Assembly: GCA_002399235.1 (NCBI GenBank)
Contig: DHDH01000048.1
Location: 12,691 to 24,091 of the forward strand
Reading direction: 5' to 3'
Length of the DNA stretch: 11,401 nucleotides
Source of the DNA: Firmicutes bacterium UBA4881
GTDB lineage: Bacteria > Bacillota > DTU065
Both the position numbers and the translations under genes were made by a program. Shown piece by piece: positions 1 through 7,064 of the stretch. The notes below the pieces were generated by a model. It was not told where the DNA came from. It made no database searches and saw only the letters and a program-made list of their open reading frames with translations. Every line of letters begins with the position of its first letter. Position 1 is the first letter of the stretch.

Positions 1-1
1 A

Positions 2-1135
2 ACTGTCCCTGATTCTATGGAAGCAAAGACATTTAAGGAAACGATAGGGTTTATAGTACGTAATATGAATGAAAATCAAGAACCCATAATGATTAAACAT
101 CTTTTACGTATAGAACAAACAATCATGAACCAAATTATTGACCAAACCAATGAAAAGAAACAAGAATACTTTAACAGTCTACATGAGCTTCAATCTTATT
201 TCATAGAAGATCTAGATTCTTTTATCACTAAACACAAGAAAGATATCTACAATGATTTAGAGCAAAAATACAATTTTGATAGCTATCATGAGCTCTTTTT
301 TGATCCTATAAATAACTTCGTATTAACAATAAAACAAGATGTAAAAGCAAAGATTTATTCAGCAAAAAATGTAAGACAACTCAAAAGGATTTGCGAGTTG
401 TCTATTAAAATGCTTATGATTGGCTCAAACTTTAAACTTTCTCTTGTATATAACAAATGCACAAATAATTTTCGGAGCGAGCTTTTTGATTTAGTTAAGG
501 AAGCGTTTGAAAGTTTTGAGGAGACATTTGAAAAACAGTATCCATTGAAGCGCATAACAAATCATAGACTTGATATCAAAGATGAATATTTAAATAACTA
601 TATAAGCGACATATCACTTGATGTAGCGGTTACTCATGCTTCTGATGCCGTTTCTCAAGGCAAAACCGCAACTGGAGTTGGAGCTGGAACAGGAGCAGTT
701 CTTGGGACTATAGTATTTCCTGGACTAGGCACTTTAATTGGAAGTGTTGCTGGTTATTATATAGGATCATTGTTTGGACCGCCTCTTCATGACGTGCAAG
801 AAAAAGCCTATACTACAATATCGGAAAATATTGATGAATTCTTTGATACAAAGATATATCCCGATATTGAAAAAATGATACTTAGCAAGAAACAAGAGCT
901 TAATGAGGTAGTGATGAAGATTATAAGGGAATATCTTGAGCGCTATGAAACTATTATAGGTGATTTAATTGTAGAGCATCGAGATAAAGAAAAACAAATG
1001 GAAACTTATATTCAGTCTGCCGATCATATTATAAAAGAGCTTAAGGTTCGTACAGCATCTTTAGAAAAATTATTTAGAAATATACAATCAGAATCCTTTA
1101 CAAGTAGTAATAACTTGAATGTGTTTCACCATTAA
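2..1135 (+). CDS. C-terminal part of a large helical membrane-active protein, probably dynamin-like GTPase
   Basis: The reading frame is open to the left window edge (five more codons before the ATG at 17), and no ribosome binding site is visible before that ATG, so the gene very likely starts upstream and only its C-terminal part is seen. Counting from the ATG at 17, residues 1-205 are charged, helical and coiled-coil-like. Residues 219-255 are a glycine zipper (repeated GxxxG steps around PGLGTLIGSVAGYYIG) long enough to enter a membrane as a hairpin. Residues 260-360 are again long amphipathic helices. Helical stalk, membrane-inserting glycine-rich loop and returning helix is the C-terminal layout of bacterial dynamin-like proteins, which remodel membranes using GTP. 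No GTPase motif (P-loop, DxxG, TKxD) is in the visible part, so the GTPase assignment is inference. A different glycine-zipper coiled-coil protein is the main alternative. Confidence 0.7.
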   Translation, partial: TVPDSMEAKTFKETIGFIVRNMNENQEPIMIKHLLRIEQTIMNQIIDQTNEKKQEYFNSLHELQSYFIEDLDSFITKHKKDIYNDLEQKYNFDSYHELFFDPINNFVLTIKQDVKAKIYSAKNVRQLKRICELSIKMLMIGSNFKLSLVYNKCTNNFRSELFDLVKEAFESFEETFEKQYPLKRITNHRLDIKDEYLNNYISDISLDVAVTHASDAVSQGKTATGVGAGTGAVLGTIVFPGLGTLIGSVAGYYIGSLFGPPLHDVQEKAYTTISENIDEFFDTKIYPDIEKMILSKKQELNEVVMKIIREYLERYETIIGDLIVEHRDKEKQMETYIQSADHIIKELKVRTASLEKLFRNIQSESFTSSNNLNVFHH

Positions 1136-1551
1136 GCAATTTAAGATGTTTAGCTATGCCGAAGACAAATAGATATTAGTAACTTTGGTGGCACAAAGCC
1201 TATTTTAATGTTGAGTTCGTGAATTATAACTAAAATATAATCTCACCAAGCAAAGTAATCTAGCTGAGATGATCTACTAGAGAAAATGAAAATTAACAGC
1301 TGAGTACTTACTCTAAGATACTAGTACTTGTACTGTGTTTTACCAGATTATCTTATAATAAATGCGGGTGATTATTTAGCTAAGTTGTCTATGAGAAGAA
1401 TGGTAACCTGAGCAAAACCACTGATAAGAGTTTACAGAAACGGAATGATGTTATGTTGTTTTTATCAGTCTTTTACGCGAAATAATAAATTTAGATTTCG
1501 TCTTTCAGTCTCTAGATTGCTTAAACAGGAAATTGGGGAGCAGGTGTAATA
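1136..1551. other. 416-bp intergenic region with repeated short motifs, no gene seen
   Basis: There is no convincing coding frame, tRNA or terminator here; all frames are broken by stops. AGTACTT occurs at 1303-1309 and 1323-1329, exactly 20 bp apart, and the second copy is part of the dyad AGTAC-TT-GTACT (1323-1334). AGCTGAG also occurs twice (1262-1268 and 1298-1304). A perfect TATAAT lies at 1354-1359. Its best upstream partner, TTGTAC at 1328-1333, is 20 bp away, which is too long for an ordinary promoter. The region probably carries the promoter and perhaps an operator for the gene starting at 1552, but only the motifs are directly seen. Confidence 0.4.
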
Positions 1552-3027
1552 ATGTCTAAAGCTAATAAAGATAACTTAGACTGGTTTAATTTGGCTATAT
1601 CAGCTTTTGCCACAAATATAGCCAGCCATGATGTTTCTAATTATTCGGTTTGGGCTAAAGAATTAAGAGAAGCAATTATAGCTGCTAATGATAATTTAAT
1701 GTCAGTTGCCAATACATATGGGAATAACTCTGTACCTAGTTTAGCAGGCTTTTACGCTGAAGCCTTTCATGTAGGATCTTTCAATATAAATTCTGCTAAA
1801 AACAATTCCTCATATTTAGCAACGTTAGAAAACAGTAATGAACTAGCATCGGTCGATATCAGTACTAATTGGGGAGATGATTATTCCCTTAAATACTACA
1901 AAAATGCTAAACAAAGTTTAGATAAACAAGCTGAAACCTTAGAAGGACCAGGATTTCCTGATAGTAAATATGTTGGACAAAAAAGACTAATTCCGTCGGA
2001 TCAGCTAGAAGAAGCAAAGAATGAAGCTACTAAAAAAATAGCTAAAGAGGTAAATAGGCCAGATGTTGCAAAAAGATATCAGGAAACTAAAGACAATTTG
2101 ACCGACAGAATCCAATCTCCTGATGGGGTAAAGTCCGATCTGTTAACTAAGGGTGAAGCAGATGAGTGGGCAAGGAATGCTAAAAAAAAGGTAATCGGTA
2201 TTTTCCCCGATGAACCCGTTAATCTTATGAACCATGTAAAGGAAATAGGAAAAGCAGCTGGATCAGCAGCATTGATATCAATGACTATTCAAACAGCTCC
2301 TATTCTTATTAAAGATATAGTGCGGTTGTGTAGTGATACTAATTATCAATTAAAAGATTTTGGTACAGATATAATAACATTCTTGAAAGAAGATGGCGTT
2401 TTAATAGGAGTTGATACTTTTATAAAAGCTGGAGTTGCAGGTTCGTTAACTGGATTAATAAAATCTGGTACCCTTGCCGGTCCATTTAGTTCACTATCAC
2501 CGACAGGGGTTGCTGCTTTATCAGTTACTAGTGTTGAAACATCAAAAGCCTTATGGAAATGGTATAAAGGAGAACTAACTGGTGAACAAGCTGTATCAGA
2601 GGGATTTAAAGCAGGATTAAAAACTTGTGCTTCCTTAAAAGGGGCCATGATAGGACAAGCAACAATACCTATTCCTTTAGTTGGAAGTATCGTAGGTGGA
2701 ATGCTTGCTTCCTATCTTGCAGATAAATCGATTAATCTAGTAGAAAATTCTCTTACTGTAAAAATGCTAGATGTAATTGATGAGACTTTTTATCTTCACA
2801 AAGAGGTTTTAGCAACTCTCTTCTCAATTAATGTTGATTACCAAAAGCTTTTGCTTAGTTATGAGGGGCTAATCCTCTCTAACAATTTATTGATTGCTGA
2901 TCGAGAATTTATGTTGGAAAGTTTACAATTGGAACAATTGAGTAAAGAAAGCTTAGAGCAATCTACTCTAGCTTTAATAAAAAGACTAAAAGACCCCAAG
3001 GGTATTACAGATAAAAGGTTGTGCTAA
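1552..3027 (+). CDS. Uncharacterised 491-aa protein with possible nuclease-like N-terminus and glycine-rich membrane segment
   Basis: The ATG at 1552 has AGGTG five bases upstream and is preferred. I do not recognise a named family. Residues 65-125 look like a compact alpha/beta domain: E70 in an AEAFH helix, then D102 in VDIST and K114 in SLKYY. That acidic-then-xxK spacing recalls the PD-(D/E)xK fold (D ... S-x-K), but the position before the lysine is Ser, so catalytic activity is doubtful. Residues 125-215 are charged helices rich in Lys/Glu, including a conserved-looking RLIPSDQLEEAK stretch. Residues 235-255 and 285-330 are moderately hydrophobic, and 362-392 form a glycine-rich hydrophobic hairpin (GAMIGQA ... 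PLVGSIVGGMLASYLAD), like the segment in the upstream gene. No signal peptide is visible. The stop overlaps the next gene's GTG option, so the two are translationally linked. It may be a membrane-acting effector; that is inference. Confidence 0.75.
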   Translation: MSKANKDNLDWFNLAISAFATNIASHDVSNYSVWAKELREAIIAANDNLMSVANTYGNNSVPSLAGFYAEAFHVGSFNINSAKNNSSYLATLENSNELASVDISTNWGDDYSLKYYKNAKQSLDKQAETLEGPGFPDSKYVGQKRLIPSDQLEEAKNEATKKIAKEVNRPDVAKRYQETKDNLTDRIQSPDGVKSDLLTKGEADEWARNAKKKVIGIFPDEPVNLMNHVKEIGKAAGSAALISMTIQTAPILIKDIVRLCSDTNYQLKDFGTDIITFLKEDGVLIGVDTFIKAGVAGSLTGLIKSGTLAGPFSSLSPTGVAALSVTSVETSKALWKWYKGELTGEQAVSEGFKAGLKTCASLKGAMIGQATIPIPLVGSIVGGMLASYLADKSINLVENSLTVKMLDVIDETFYLHKEVLATLFSINVDYQKLLLSYEGLILSNNLLIADREFMLESLQLEQLSKESLEQSTLALIKRLKDPKGITDKRLC

Positions 3028-3029
3028 AA

Positions 3030-3707
3030 ATGGATAATGCCAAGACCATTTACACAAATGGAAACAACCAAAGTTTATCGCTAGTAGATCAAATAGCGGA
3101 TATTGAAGTAGAAGACACTATCTTTAGTAAGATAGATCTGAGTAAGATAGCGGTTAAAATGAAAGCAGTTAGTGATGAAATGTCTGCAGCTCAAGGTAAG
3201 ATTGATACTATAAATAACGCTGGTTTTTTGCAAAAAGCATGGTCATCTTTTACAGGAAAAAAAGCTGATGCTTTGGTGGATGTACAAAAAGTACAAGGAG
3301 AGTTACTTCAGCTTCAATCAGTACTTATTATGTTAAATATTGCTTTCGCTAAAGAATTAAATAAACATCAGTCTTTTGTTTCTAAGCAACAAGAAGTATT
3401 AGAAGAACAAAATAATGAACTAAATTCCCAACAAAAGCTCTTAGATGAACAAAACGTCAAAATTATTGAAAATCAAGAGACGCTAATTTCATTAGTCTCT
3501 CTTCAATCTGAGCAGAGCGTGGAGTTAGAGCAAGTTAAAGATGAAGTAACGAGTTTAGTAGATAAACTGTCTACTTTAAATCACCATATTGAGGTAACGA
3601 AAACAGAACTATTTGATAAGGTTAAGTCTTTAAAAAGTGTTGTGTGGGGGATAGTCACAATAAATAGCATCCTTGCTTTGTTACTTCTGTATTTGTTTTT
3701 GAGATAA
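3030..3707 (+). CDS. Tail-anchored coiled-coil protein
   Basis: A GTG at 3021 overlaps the previous gene by 7 bases and an ATG lies at 3030; AAAAGG at 3013-3018 is too close to the GTG and better spaced for the ATG, so I chose the ATG (225 residues). The protein has a charged N-terminal half, a WSSFTGKKADAL segment, and then a long Gln/Glu-rich coiled coil at about residues 112-202. Within that, a 14-residue near-repeat is visible (QQEVLEEQNNELNS followed by QQKLLDEQNVKIIE), two heptads per unit. The last 22 residues are one strongly hydrophobic helix ending in FLR with no tail, so the protein is probably anchored by its C-terminus with the coiled coil in the cytoplasm. Overlap with the upstream gene implies co-expression and a shared complex. 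The family is unknown to me; function is not assigned. Confidence 0.85.
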   Translation: MDNAKTIYTNGNNQSLSLVDQIADIEVEDTIFSKIDLSKIAVKMKAVSDEMSAAQGKIDTINNAGFLQKAWSSFTGKKADALVDVQKVQGELLQLQSVLIMLNIAFAKELNKHQSFVSKQQEVLEEQNNELNSQQKLLDEQNVKIIENQETLISLVSLQSEQSVELEQVKDEVTSLVDKLSTLNHHIEVTKTELFDKVKSLKSVVWGIVTINSILALLLLYLFLR

Positions 3708-3901
3708 ATATTCGTTTAAAAATTAGGAAGCATTTGCCAAAGTAAACTTTGTTCACTGCTCATGTGTCGAGATAGTTGTCGTGCAGACATAAAAGGTAGA
3801 AAAATCTACATAATCAAAGGATCAAACTTCAGATATTCATAGAACTATATAACCAAAACTAAACCAGTCAGCGATTTAAGAATAGTTGAGGGGGAATGTT
3901 G

Positions 3902-5053
3902 ATGAAACGTATACTACTATTTTTTTCTCTATTAGCGTTTGTTTGTATTGTGGCAATTGGTTCAGGAGTATCTAGCAATGCCATATTGTCTAAAGGTGGG
4001 TCTCTAGACTATAAGGAAACTTATAAGGCATATCATTGGCCGATGACCAACAAAGACAAAGGTAAGTTTGGATTAACAGCTCTTAATTCCTATAGGATAG
4101 ACGAATACATGCTGTCATATCATCACGCTCATATAGAGGGAATCGCAACACGAGGAGAGATATCTTGTGCGGAGCCTGGAAGAGGGTTAATTTCAGAACT
4201 TTATACAGTGACTACAACTGGTCCACATATCGCTTTGTTTTCAGAGTATATTAAAGAACCTCTGTGGGTTGATGACCAGTACAGTATTAGTAGTACATGG
4301 TCTACTACAGAGTCAAATACGTTTTATTTCGCAAGATTAAAAACTAATAACGTACCACCGCCTATGGCTTGGTACGATAAAAACACTAATAAATTAACTA
4401 ACGATCTTGAAGGACATTTGCTAATAAGAGGCGATGTAAGGCCAGTCTATGAGTCTAGTGGTATCTACAAAGCAACTATAGAAATCACAGAAAAAGAAGG
4501 ATATCTTAACACAGCGTCCAACGTAAATGTTTATATCGTGAAAATATTAGACGAGAATATGATTCCAGATGGTGTATCTGGAACAGGTAAGGCACTGATC
4601 CTAAAGAGGTTATCGAAGAATCCAAGAATGAGTTCGTATTTTCAAGGAGAAGAGATAGGAGTCTATACTTATAACTTAGAAACAAAAAAATTAGAACAAT
4701 TCGTTGCCCCAGATGGCAGAAAGGATATTGTAAAATTAGCTGCTGGGTACGCAAATAAAGTTGTTGCATATTCTACAGCAAAGCAAACATTTATTTATCA
4801 AGAAGGGAAGTACAATCCCTTGGTTATTGACACAGGAACTCCAGAAAGCTTAACCGTTACATGGGATAACAAAGCTGTTATCCTCACTCTATTGAATGTA
4901 TATAAAAGTGAGCTCCCTACTTTCTATTGGATGGGTACAATAATAGATATTAAAAGTGAAGAGAGCGAGCCTTTTATAACAACATGGTTTCCAATGAAAG
5001 ACATATCAGCGGTTCCTGGTTCCAATATGGTTTTATTTGTGTGGCAAAATTAA
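3902..5053 (+). CDS. Exported protein of unknown function, signal peptide and beta-rich body
   Basis: Two ATGs are available, at 3896 and 3902. The GAGGGGG element at 3888-3894 sits only one base from the first but seven from the second, so 3902 is chosen (383 residues). The first 26 or so residues are a classical signal peptide: MKR, a hydrophobic core (ILLFFSLLAFVCIVAIG), then small residues SSNA. There is no Cys at the cleavage zone, so it is not an obvious lipoprotein. The mature part is rich in beta-strand-like segments with many Tyr, Thr and Trp. The last 140 residues have the rhythm of propeller blades (VVAYSTAKQTFIYQEGK, then LTVTWDNKAVILTL, then FYWMGTIIDIKSEE). I recognise no family. 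It stands alone: 194 bp after the previous gene and directly followed by a hairpin terminator. Confidence 0.8.
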   Translation: MKRILLFFSLLAFVCIVAIGSGVSSNAILSKGGSLDYKETYKAYHWPMTNKDKGKFGLTALNSYRIDEYMLSYHHAHIEGIATRGEISCAEPGRGLISELYTVTTTGPHIALFSEYIKEPLWVDDQYSISSTWSTTESNTFYFARLKTNNVPPPMAWYDKNTNKLTNDLEGHLLIRGDVRPVYESSGIYKATIEITEKEGYLNTASNVNVYIVKILDENMIPDGVSGTGKALILKRLSKNPRMSSYFQGEEIGVYTYNLETKKLEQFVAPDGRKDIVKLAAGYANKVVAYSTAKQTFIYQEGKYNPLVIDTGTPESLTVTWDNKAVILTLLNVYKSELPTFYWMGTIIDIKSEESEPFITTWFPMKDISAVPGSNMVLFVWQN

Positions 5054-5076
5054 CCCCCCACTCTGGGGGGTTAATT
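5048..5076. terminator. 13-bp perfect hairpin terminator
   Basis: AATTAACCCCCCA (5048-5060) and TGGGGGGTTAATT (5064-5076) are exact reverse complements with a 3-base CTC loop. The stop codon of the exported-protein gene is inside the left arm. The right arm is followed by GTTT rather than a long T run, so it may work weakly as an intrinsic terminator, or in both directions because the A/T flanks are symmetric. Confidence 0.8.
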
Positions 5077-5082
5077 GTTTAA

Positions 5083-5303
5083 GGAGGTTCTATTACGAAA
5101 TCAATAAAAGATACATTAATAAGTATTAATGATGGAGTGTTCACAGGAAGGAGAGCGTCTTGCTCAAAAATTATTAAGAAATACAAGGTAAAAAACTTTG
5201 TAGAATAAACATTGAGGACGGGGATAAAATTTTGTTAAAGATAATTTTTCTCAAGAAATATTCGATAAAACTATTGGCTTGGGAGAGTATGATAACTAAG
5301 TGA
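5083..5303 (+). pseudogene. Gene debris behind a strong ribosome binding site
   Basis: AAGGAGG at 5081-5087 is a textbook ribosome binding site, yet no ATG, GTG or TTG follows at normal spacing; the only in-frame candidate is ATT at 5092, giving 38 codons that end at 5208. A second frame is open from 5178 to the TGA at 5301-5303 and reads like normal coding sequence (INIEDGDKILLK...). The two frames overlap by about 30 bases, as expected if an indel split one gene and the start codon was mutated. The TGA overlaps, as GTGA, the GTG that begins the primase remnant. Product unknown. A functional leader peptide using a rare ATT start is the less likely alternative. Confidence 0.35.
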
Positions 5304-5488
5304 GATTTCCTAAGGAATTTATTGAAGAATTTTGAAATAAGGCAAGTTTATTAAACTTAGTAATGGTAGATACCGATACAAATCTAAAACGAGAAGGAGA
5401 TCTTTGGAAAGGTAGTTGTCCATTTGCTAAAACAAGACATGCAATCAATAATATTCCCAAAATACTACGAGCGGATAAGCCCAGCTAA
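5300..5488 (+). pseudogene. Remnant of a DNA primase-type CHC2 zinc-finger N-terminus
   Basis: In one frame from GTG 5300 the translation reads VRFPKEFIEEF, an in-frame TGA at 5333-5335, then NKASLLNLV...TNLKREGDLWKGSCPF, ending at TAA 5486. DnaG-type and mobile-element primases begin with a short (I/F)P.EFI.E helix, then a ...Y.NLKR.G..WKG.CPFH.EKTPSF core carrying the CHC2 zinc finger. The match to order and spacing is clear by eye, but the His after CPF is replaced by Ala, the EKTPSF step is disrupted, and the rest of the primase is missing. This is a truncated, stop-containing remnant, presumably of a plasmid or phage replication gene. Confidence 0.6.
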
Positions 5489-5539
5489 CGTTAGACCCAT
5501 CTCATAGGAAATAACTAATTGTGTCATCCACAACTTCTT

Positions 5540-5708
5540 TGAGATAATTATTGACGGCAACGTCTCCATGCGGGAAAGGCATAGCCTAGAAGTAACCGCC
5601 GGGACGATAGCGCACACTTGAGAAACCAATGATTAAACAAATTGATACTGACAAGAGGGTGTGACCGTCAAGGTGGCCCTCCTTATCTGTGAAGGTGGTC
5701 TTATCTCA
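5540..5708 (+). ncRNA. Compact structured RNA, HEARO/omega-RNA-like, without an adjacent IscB gene
   Basis: The stretch has no coding frame but many nested pairings. TGAGATAA (5540-5547) pairs perfectly with TTATCTCA (5701-5708) and closes the element. Inside are GACG-GCAA-CGTC (5553-5564, a GNRA-type loop), GCGG/CCGC (5570-5573 with 5596-5599) around AGGC-ATA-GCCT (5577-5587), a TTG/CAA hairpin (5618-5629), and GAGGG/CCCTC (5655-5659 with 5677-5681) around ACC/GGT. The GTCAA loop of that last hairpin (5667-5671) can pair with TTGAC at 5551-5555, a pseudoknot. G+C is locally higher than in the flanks. About 170 nt of dense structure with a GGGACGATAGCGCAC block recalls HEARO RNAs, the guide scaffolds of IscB nucleases. 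The family name rests on memory, not a search. A group II intron fragment is the alternative, but no domain V or reverse transcriptase is present. Confidence 0.5.
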
Positions 5709-5884
5709 TCTTAATACACATTGTCGGGTAAGTGGAGAAGTGCCAATAAAGGTTAATTAACAAAAAAATAAGAGTAAAAGACTTACATTAGAATTGATTT
5801 ATTGACTGGGACTTATTAGAGCAAATGAAACCAGGTCAGGAAGGTTAATTGTGTGCAAATTTGGATCTAGAGGAGGAGTTGTTT
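5709..5884. other. Non-coding leader before the first pRiA4b ORF-3-like gene
   Basis: This AT-rich stretch contains the palindrome GTTAATTAAC (5752-5761) followed by an A7 tract, and no full gene. One frame at about 5811-5848 reads IDWDLLEQMKPGQEG before a stop; this could be the remnant of a small ORF. The AGGAGG at 5871-5876 belongs to the gene at 5885. Confidence 0.3.
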
Positions 5885-7027
5885 ATGGAGCTAAACGAAA
5901 ATACACTTATTGATTTTGACTCATTTCTGGAATTTGTTGCGAATGATAAACCCAAAGTAACTACAACTGGACGCTTGGGAAAAAAGGATCTCTATGTCCT
6001 TAATGAGAAACTTTTCTACGCAAGTGATGTTGATGGACCAAAATACAATCAGGAAAAATATGTCATTATTGACTTATTGGTTAGATTAAGTTCTCAAGCG
6101 AATCTTATCAATAAAAAAGATAGTGGAAAGGAAAAGTCAATATTTGTTAAGACACCTGTATGTATAGAATATGAAAAACTAAATCCATACGAGAAGTATC
6201 TTTTTTTGCTCCAAACATTTTGGTTGTACCAGGACAAAGTTATTAATTTAAATCGCTGGAATTTGAATTATGCTCTTAGGATCCTAAAGATTCTTACGAT
6301 AGGGCGACCTGGACAAAAAATTCATAAGTCTGATTTAGGACCATACTATATGGCTTTTGCTAAGCACGCTCCTTATTTTCTCTATTTAGAGTTCCTTGGT
6401 TTTGGTGAGGTTGAGAAGTTATCTGGTAACCATTTTAGTTATGAAGATTCGATAAGCGCATTTATTCCAAACGAATTTGGAATTGAAGTTAGTCAGTTCT
6501 TGAGCAAAAAAGCTATTAATTTACTAAACTCCAATAAATCTAGTAAAGAAGCTTTTAAAGTATTCCAAACCCTATTCCCCAATGAGGTAGAGTACACAGT
6601 ATATAATTCCAACATGGCTAGGGGAGGAGTCTATATTTTCAAGGTTAGCTTAGGAAAACTTGTTTGGCGAAAAATAGCAGTTGCTCAATCTCATACATTA
6701 AAAGACTTGCATCTTGCAATTCAAAATGCGTTTGATTTTGATAATGATCACCTTTATGTATTTTTTTTAGGGCCCCAAAGGAAAAGTACAGCAATTTATT
6801 GTGCTGAGGCAAAAAAAGCTGGTCTGTCCACAGAAGAAACAACTATATCAGCTCTTGGTCTTTTTTCAGGTCAGACAATATATTATCTTTTTGATTTTGG
6901 AGACGAATGGACTTTCGAAGTAGTTTTGCTTTCTATTGAAGATGAGCCAATACCAAAATATCCAGAGGTAATCGAAATATGTGGCGAAGCACCTCCTCAA
7001 TATAATTGGGAGGATGACGATTTTTAA
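5885..7027 (+). CDS. Long-form plasmid pRiA4b ORF-3-like protein
   Basis: The frame is open from a TTG at 5849, but AGGAGG at 5871-5876 is eight bases before the ATG at 5885, so that start is chosen (380 residues). Residues 1-220 form a helical domain with LGKKDLYVLN, then NPYEKYLFLLQTFW, as in the long subclass of pRiA4b ORF-3 proteins. Residues 235-370 are the pRiA4b ORF-3 domain (IS1096 TnpR-like): VYIFKVSLGKLVWRKIAV, HTLKDLHLAIQNAF, then YLFDFGDEWTFEVVLL. The usual Cys-Gly-Gly acidic tail motif is here ICGEAPPQY followed by an acidic end. The family is common near mobile elements in bacteria and archaea; its biochemical role is not established. Another member of the family lies 630 bp downstream. 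Confidence 0.85.
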   Translation: MELNENTLIDFDSFLEFVANDKPKVTTTGRLGKKDLYVLNEKLFYASDVDGPKYNQEKYVIIDLLVRLSSQANLINKKDSGKEKSIFVKTPVCIEYEKLNPYEKYLFLLQTFWLYQDKVINLNRWNLNYALRILKILTIGRPGQKIHKSDLGPYYMAFAKHAPYFLYLEFLGFGEVEKLSGNHFSYEDSISAFIPNEFGIEVSQFLSKKAINLLNSNKSSKEAFKVFQTLFPNEVEYTVYNSNMARGGVYIFKVSLGKLVWRKIAVAQSHTLKDLHLAIQNAFDFDNDHLYVFFLGPQRKSTAIYCAEAKKAGLSTEETTISALGLFSGQTIYYLFDFGDEWTFEVVLLSIEDEPIPKYPEVIEICGEAPPQYNWEDDDF

Positions 7028-7064
7028 CTACTGTTAAATATATATCGTGAAAGATGGGGTTACC

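Noticed and set aside
1328..1359. TTGTAC ... TATAAT as a full promoter
   Set aside because: The 20-bp spacer is outside the normal 16-18 range; only the -10 element is credible.
2346..2648. 100-residue open frame on the minus strand
   Set aside because: It is antisense to the 491-aa gene, rich in Pro/Ser/Thr as expected from a reversed coding frame, and has no family features.
5479..5492. AACGTT with GTTAGAC, resembling an integron attC half-site
   Set aside because: The matching RYYYAAC partner and the imperfect inverted repeat of an attC site are absent, and no integrase gene is in the window.
5521..5760. 5' part of a group II intron
   Set aside because: No typical GTGYG boundary in the right context, no domain V hairpin and no reverse transcriptase; the compact closed structure fits a HEARO-like RNA better. 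It is kept as an alternative only.
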